DNA of 6,259 nt from the NCBI GenBank assembly GCA_017989485.1, contig JAGNPU010000117.1, positions 1 through 6,259 of the forward strand, given 5' to 3'. Of this stretch, positions 1-6,259 are shown one piece after another. Source of the stretch: Neisseriaceae bacterium. Its GTDB lineage: Bacteria; Pseudomonadota; Gammaproteobacteria; Burkholderiales; Neisseriaceae. The first letter of the stretch is position 1; each line of letters starts with the position of its first letter. The notes beneath the pieces are model-generated. The model had not been told where the DNA came from. It searched no databases and saw only the letters and a program-made list of their open reading frames with translations. Position numbers and translations under genes: made by a program.

Positions 1-1
1 G

Positions 2-1000
2 GCGGCCGATGAGCCAGTGATGGCCTTAGAAACCGTCTATGATGACGAAGAAGACACGTCGTCGTTATTGGTGCAGGCACCGCTGGCCCCCATGCAGCAG
101 GTGATTTTTGAAGAGGTTGAGCTCGCGCCCGCGCCGCAAGCGGCGCCCGCCGTGGTCAACCGCAAGCTATTGCTGCGCTTAAAAGACATGGCCAAATTGG
201 ACCTGCCCTGGTTTGACCCGCGCTGTGACTACACGGCCTATGTGTCGTTGGCCGAGCCGCGTGAACTGACCGTGGCCCCACGCCTGAGCAACCGTCACCG
301 TTTTCGCATCATCGGCTGTACCATGGATGGCCGCTATCAGCGCGCCGAACCGATTCCTGGGGTGCAATACCAAGGGTTTGTGCTGGGGCTGCAGGCGATT
401 AGCCGTGCCGGCCTGGCGCCGATAGAAGACTTGGATCAGTTTGCCCAAAACGCCAACGCCTTTGCCGAAGAGATGAATGGCGGGCTGTTGTTGACCGACG
501 TTGAGGCATTCTTACAGCTGGCGCGTCCCCTAGACGAATTGTGCGCCCGCGTTGACCAAACCATTGCGATCCATTTGCTGGCCCGCGGCAACGTGTCGGG
601 CATGGAGTTGCGGACCGAAGTCGAGCGTTTGGGCTTTGAGTTAGAGCACGATGGCGCCTTCCACTATCACGGCAGCGCCACCGAAGACTTATTCACCTTG
701 GTGACCCTAGACAATAGCCCGTTTACGGGGCCTTTATTGGCCAACCAAACCTACCGTGGCTTCAGTATGCTGTATGATGTGACTCATGTGCCTACCGGTG
801 AAAAATCGTTTGCCCAATTCATGGATTTGACCGTGAAACTGGCCAGCGCCTTGCGCTTGGACCTGGTGGACGATCAGTTAAAAGAGTTGTCGACCAGCTC
901 GCTCAAACAAATCCGCCAACACGTGACCCAGTTGCAAGGGGACATGGTGTCGGCCGGCATTGAGCCTGGCGACGAATTGGCCGAGCGCCTGTTCGCTTAA
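2..1000 (+). CDS. zipA: ZipA-type cell division protein, C-terminal part (5'-truncated)
   Basis: ZipA tethers FtsZ filaments to the inner membrane during septum assembly. The frame is open to the left edge and stops at TAA 998-1000, giving 332 visible residues. I treat it as truncated: GTG 17 and ATG 20 have no Shine-Dalgarno, and the N-terminal membrane anchor known for ZipA is not in view. Residues 1 to about 50 are an acidic, Pro/Ala-rich linker. Residues 76-184 form a conserved block including LPWFDPR just before it, LSNRHRF and YQGF at 123-126. Residues 185 to about 320 match the ZipA C-terminal FtsZ-binding domain: the AFHYHGSATEDLFTL stretch parallels IYHRH...ALFSL in E. coli ZipA. Placement directly before ligA supports the call, since this pair is seen in Neisseria and other betaproteobacteria. 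The two blocks may be related to each other (see findings). The family is fairly sure; FtsZ binding is inferred. Confidence 0.87.
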   Translation, partial: AADEPVMALETVYDDEEDTSSLLVQAPLAPMQQVIFEEVELAPAPQAAPAVVNRKLLLRLKDMAKLDLPWFDPRCDYTAYVSLAEPRELTVAPRLSNRHRFRIIGCTMDGRYQRAEPIPGVQYQGFVLGLQAISRAGLAPIEDLDQFAQNANAFAEEMNGGLLLTDVEAFLQLARPLDELCARVDQTIAIHLLARGNVSGMELRTEVERLGFELEHDGAFHYHGSATEDLFTLVTLDNSPFTGPLLANQTYRGFSMLYDVTHVPTGEKSFAQFMDLTVKLASALRLDLVDDQLKELSTSSLKQIRQHVTQLQGDMVSAGIEPGDELAERLFA

Positions 1001-1018
1001 CTCAAGTCGTAGCAATGT

Positions 1019-4382
<3,364 letters not shown>

Positions 4383-4443
4383 CGGCGGCTGGGGTCAGGA
4401 CAGAGGGTGGCCGAGGCGAGACAGGACGGTTGCCAAGAAAGGC

Positions 4444-4449
4444 AGGAGG
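4444..4449 (+). promoter_or_regulatory. Consensus Shine-Dalgarno that sets the mmsA start
   Basis: AGGAGG lies seven bases before ATG 4457. The same frame opens earlier at TTG 4430, but that codon has no comparable site, so ATG 4457 is chosen. Two more AGGAGG copies at 4506-4511 and 4524-4529 fall inside the gene on Gln-Glu codon pairs and are badly spaced for any start codon. Confidence 0.8.
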
Positions 4450-4456
4450 CGGGGAC

Positions 4457-6016
4457 ATGGGTTTATTAAGCAAATTATGGCATCAGTGGCAAAATAAAAC
4501 GGGCCAGGAGGCGGTGCGGGTACAGGAGGTGTGTCAATCGGTCCCGCATTACATTAACCACCGCCGCCTGACCTCGGGGTCTGGCCTGGTGGCCGAAGTG
4601 TTTAATCCGGCCACCGGCGTGGCGGAAAAAGAAGTCGGCTTGGCCAATAGCGAAGAGGTGCATCTGGCGGTGCAGGCCGCCAAGGGCGCGCTCGGCAACT
4701 GGGCGAAAACCACGCCGTCACACCGGGCCAAGATTCTGTTTCAATACAAAACGCTGTTGGAAGGCCATCGGCAAGAGCTGGCGGCGGCCATTGTGGCCGA
4801 GCAGGGCAAGCTGTTGTCCGACGCCTTGGGTGAGGTGGACCGCGGCATAGACGTGGTGGCTTTTGCCTGCGGCGCACCGTATTTGCTCAACGGCCAGTAT
4901 GCCCACGAGGTCAGCCATGAGGTCGACAGCTATAATTTCCGTAGCCCCGTAGGCGTGGTGGTGGGGATTACCCCGTTTAACTTTCCCGTGATGGTGCCGC
5001 TGTGGATGGCGCCCTTGGCCATTGTGTGCGGCAATACCTTTATCTTAAAGCCGTCGGAACAAACGCCGTCGGCAGCCTTGCTGCTGGCCGATTTGTTTCA
5101 GCAGGCCGGCTTGCCCGAGGGCGTGTTCAACGTCTTGCAGGGGGATCAGGTGGCCGTGGAAGGGCTGATTGCCCACGCCGACGTGGCGGCGGTGAGCTTT
5201 GTTGGCTCCACCGCGGTGGCGGAAAAAGTATACGCCCTCGCGGCCAAACACCATAAGCGGGTACAGGCCTTGGGCAGCGCCAAAAACCACATTGTGGTGA
5301 TGCCAGACGCGCCGCTAGACGATGCGGTGAATGCCTTGGTGGGCGCGGCTTTTGGGGCGGCTGGCGAGCGCTGTATGGCGGCGGCCGTGGCCGTGGTGGT
5401 GGGCGACGTGGCGCCTGCGCTGCTGGCCAAGCTGAAGGCCAAGGTGGCCAGCGTTCATACCGGCGTCAAGCCTGAAGGCGGCGTGTATTATGGGCCGTTA
5501 ATCAGCCAGTCACACCTGGATCAGGTGGGTGAGCGCGTCAGCATGGGCGTGGCCGAAGGCGCAGAGCTGCTGATTGATGGCCGTGATTGTGTCGTCGAAG
5601 GCCATGAGCAGGGCTATTTTATGGGGCCTTGCCTGTTTGATTTTGTGACGCCGAATATGAGCATCTATCAGCAAGAACTGTTTGGGCCGGTGTTGTGCGT
5701 GGTGAGGGTGCCGCATTTAGAGGCGGCTCTAGACCTGATTAATCAGTGCGCCTACGCCAACGGCAGCAGCATTTTCACCCAGTCTGGCCGCGTGGCGCAT
5801 GAGTTTGTCGCCCAAGTGGAAGTGGGCATGGTGGGCGTGAACGTGCCCATCCCGGTGCCGATGGCGTTTCACAGCTTCGGCGGCTGGAAGAACTCGTTGT
5901 TTGGTGACCTGGCCATGTATGGTCAGGACGGCATCCGTTTTTACACCCGCACCAAAAACGTGACCACGCGTTGGCACGAGCCGGTGAGCGGGTCGGCGTT
6001 TGATCTGCCGAGTTAA
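4457..6016 (+). CDS. mmsA: CoA-acylating methylmalonate-semialdehyde dehydrogenase (MmsA/IolA family)
   Basis: Family members oxidise methylmalonate or malonate semialdehyde with NAD+ and CoA to propionyl- or acetyl-CoA, in valine or myo-inositol breakdown. The 519-residue product has the aldehyde dehydrogenase fold. PFNFP contains the oxyanion Asn (N175), KPSE begins at K198 in the NAD site, GERCMA contains the nucleophile C306, and ELFGP begins at E407. Traits of the CoA-acylating MMSDH branch are AKNH (275-278) where hydrolytic aldehyde dehydrogenases have a general-base Glu in ELGGK, and two family arginines, R129 (EVDRGI) and R305 next to the nucleophile. B. subtilis IolA reads very similarly through these blocks. 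The N-terminus has about 25 extra residues before HYINHRR. No mmsB, iol or acyl-CoA dehydrogenase gene is adjacent, so the natural substrate is uncertain. The gene starts 74 bases after galU and probably reads with ligA-galU. Confidence 0.9.
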   Translation: MGLLSKLWHQWQNKTGQEAVRVQEVCQSVPHYINHRRLTSGSGLVAEVFNPATGVAEKEVGLANSEEVHLAVQAAKGALGNWAKTTPSHRAKILFQYKTLLEGHRQELAAAIVAEQGKLLSDALGEVDRGIDVVAFACGAPYLLNGQYAHEVSHEVDSYNFRSPVGVVVGITPFNFPVMVPLWMAPLAIVCGNTFILKPSEQTPSAALLLADLFQQAGLPEGVFNVLQGDQVAVEGLIAHADVAAVSFVGSTAVAEKVYALAAKHHKRVQALGSAKNHIVVMPDAPLDDAVNALVGAAFGAAGERCMAAAVAVVVGDVAPALLAKLKAKVASVHTGVKPEGGVYYGPLISQSHLDQVGERVSMGVAEGAELLIDGRDCVVEGHEQGYFMGPCLFDFVTPNMSIYQQELFGPVLCVVRVPHLEAALDLINQCAYANGSSIFTQSGRVAHEFVAQVEVGMVGVNVPIPVPMAFHSFGGWKNSLFGDLAMYGQDGIRFYTRTKNVTTRWHEPVSGSAFDLPS

Positions 6017-6035
6017 ACGTGACACACCCATGAAC

Positions 6036-6062
6036 AAGCGAGCCTTACGGCTCGCTTTTTTT
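6036..6062 (+). terminator. Intrinsic terminator after mmsA
   Basis: A perfect 9-bp GC-rich stem (6036-6044 with 6049-6057) has a TTAC loop and runs into seven T residues (6056-6062). It lies 19 bases after the mmsA stop and should end the ligA-galU-mmsA unit. On the minus strand the stem is followed by only a short, broken T run, so it would be at best a weak terminator for the convergent ung. Confidence 0.92.
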
Positions 6063-6082
6063 GCGCGTCCAGACGGTCGGCC

Positions 6083-6259
6083 TTAGCCAAACAAATCCGT
6101 CTGCGCCGCCGCGGATGGGGTGATCTGCCAGTCTATGGGGGCACGGCCTTGCTCGATTAAATAGGCATTCGCGCGCACAAAGTGCTGGTTGCCGAAAAAG
6201 CCGCGGTGGGCCGACAGCGGTGAAGGATGGGCGGAACACAGCGTGAGGTGGCGTTGTGG
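6083..6259 (-). CDS. ung: Uracil-DNA glycosylase, C-terminal fragment (gene runs off the right edge)
   Basis: Ung removes uracil from DNA, arising from cytosine deamination or dUTP incorporation, and starts base-excision repair. Reading leftward from the right edge gives 58 codons ending at TAA (6085-6083). The fragment contains [13 protein letters not shown] (fragment residues 11-23), the signature of family-1 glycosylases. Its first His corresponds to the catalytic His187 of E. coli Ung, and the Leu of HPSPLS belongs to the loop that inserts into the DNA minor groove. NQHFVRAN and PIDWQ follow, as at the end of E. coli Ung. The last ten or so residues (ending in TDLFG) are a variable tail. 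The start codon and the N-terminal catalytic Asp motif lie outside the window, so the fragment is short only because of the window edge. It converges with mmsA, 66 bases apart. Confidence 0.96.
   Translation of the reverse strand, partial: PQRHLTLCSAHPSPLSAHRGFFGNQHFVRANAYLIEQGRAPIDWQITPSAAAQTDLFG

Noticed and set aside
4430..4456. TTG 4430 as an earlier mmsA start, adding nine residues
   Set aside because: ATG 4457 has a consensus AGGAGG at ideal spacing, while TTG 4430 has none and the added residues (MPRKAGGGD) simply translate the ribosome site region.
4383..4456. Possible promoter or terminator between galU and mmsA
   Set aside because: The gap is purine-rich, with no convincing -35/-10 pair and no hairpin followed by T residues. 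A short repeat of CAGGAC is too small to interpret.
4506..4529. Two further AGGAGG sequences inside the start of mmsA, suggesting an internal translation start
   Set aside because: Both come from Gln-Glu codon pairs (CAG GAG G). The in-frame GTG codons at 4514 and 4529 are 2 and 17 bases from the first copy, and GTG 4529 overlaps the second, so neither is well placed.
6069..6076. A sequence resembling part of the Neisseria DNA uptake motif GCCGTCTGAA, on the minus strand (CCGTCTGG)
   Set aside because: Only the core CCGTCTG matches, and I saw no full copy or paired copies by eye. One partial match is expected by chance.
6045..6239. A 64-codon minus-strand open frame at the right end
   Set aside because: It runs through the terminator and overlaps ung in another frame. 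The ung frame (6083-6259) carries the [13 protein letters not shown] signature, so this one is a shadow.

Overview
The window looks like ordinary chromosomal core sequence from a betaproteobacterium, most likely in or near the Neisseriales. This rests on three things: a zipA-ligA gene pair, a LigA much longer than the E. coli enzyme (813 against 671 residues, as in Neisseria), and a GC-rich composition that I judge by eye. I see no insertion sequences, phage genes, CRISPR repeats, tRNAs or rRNAs. The genus is inference.

Layout, left to right. Positions 2-1000 (+) hold the 3' part of zipA, cut by the left edge of the window; the product is a cell-division protein with a C-terminal FtsZ-binding domain. 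A strong intrinsic terminator follows at 1019-1050. Next is ligA (1072-3513, +), the NAD+-dependent DNA ligase. It overlaps galU (3510-4382, +), UTP-glucose-1-phosphate uridylyltransferase, by an ATGA. After 74 bases comes an mmsA/iolA-type CoA-acylating aldehyde dehydrogenase (4457-6016, +), whose start is fixed by a consensus Shine-Dalgarno. A second intrinsic terminator (6036-6062) closes the rightward genes. From the right edge, the last 58 codons of ung (uracil-DNA glycosylase) run leftward on the minus strand (6083-6259), convergent with mmsA.

How the genes fit together: zipA acts in septum assembly, ligA and ung in DNA replication and base-excision repair, and galU supplies UDP-glucose for surface polysaccharides. 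The aldehyde dehydrogenase is the odd one out, because no valine or myo-inositol catabolism gene lies beside it here. All five genes look intact apart from the truncations at the window edges.

I did not find an undescribed multi-gene system. The points most worth a second look are a possible degenerate duplication of the FtsZ-binding domain in ZipA, the large insertions in LigA (one with a hairpin-like motif), the terminator 22 bases before ligA, and the unusual setting and N-terminus of the dehydrogenase.
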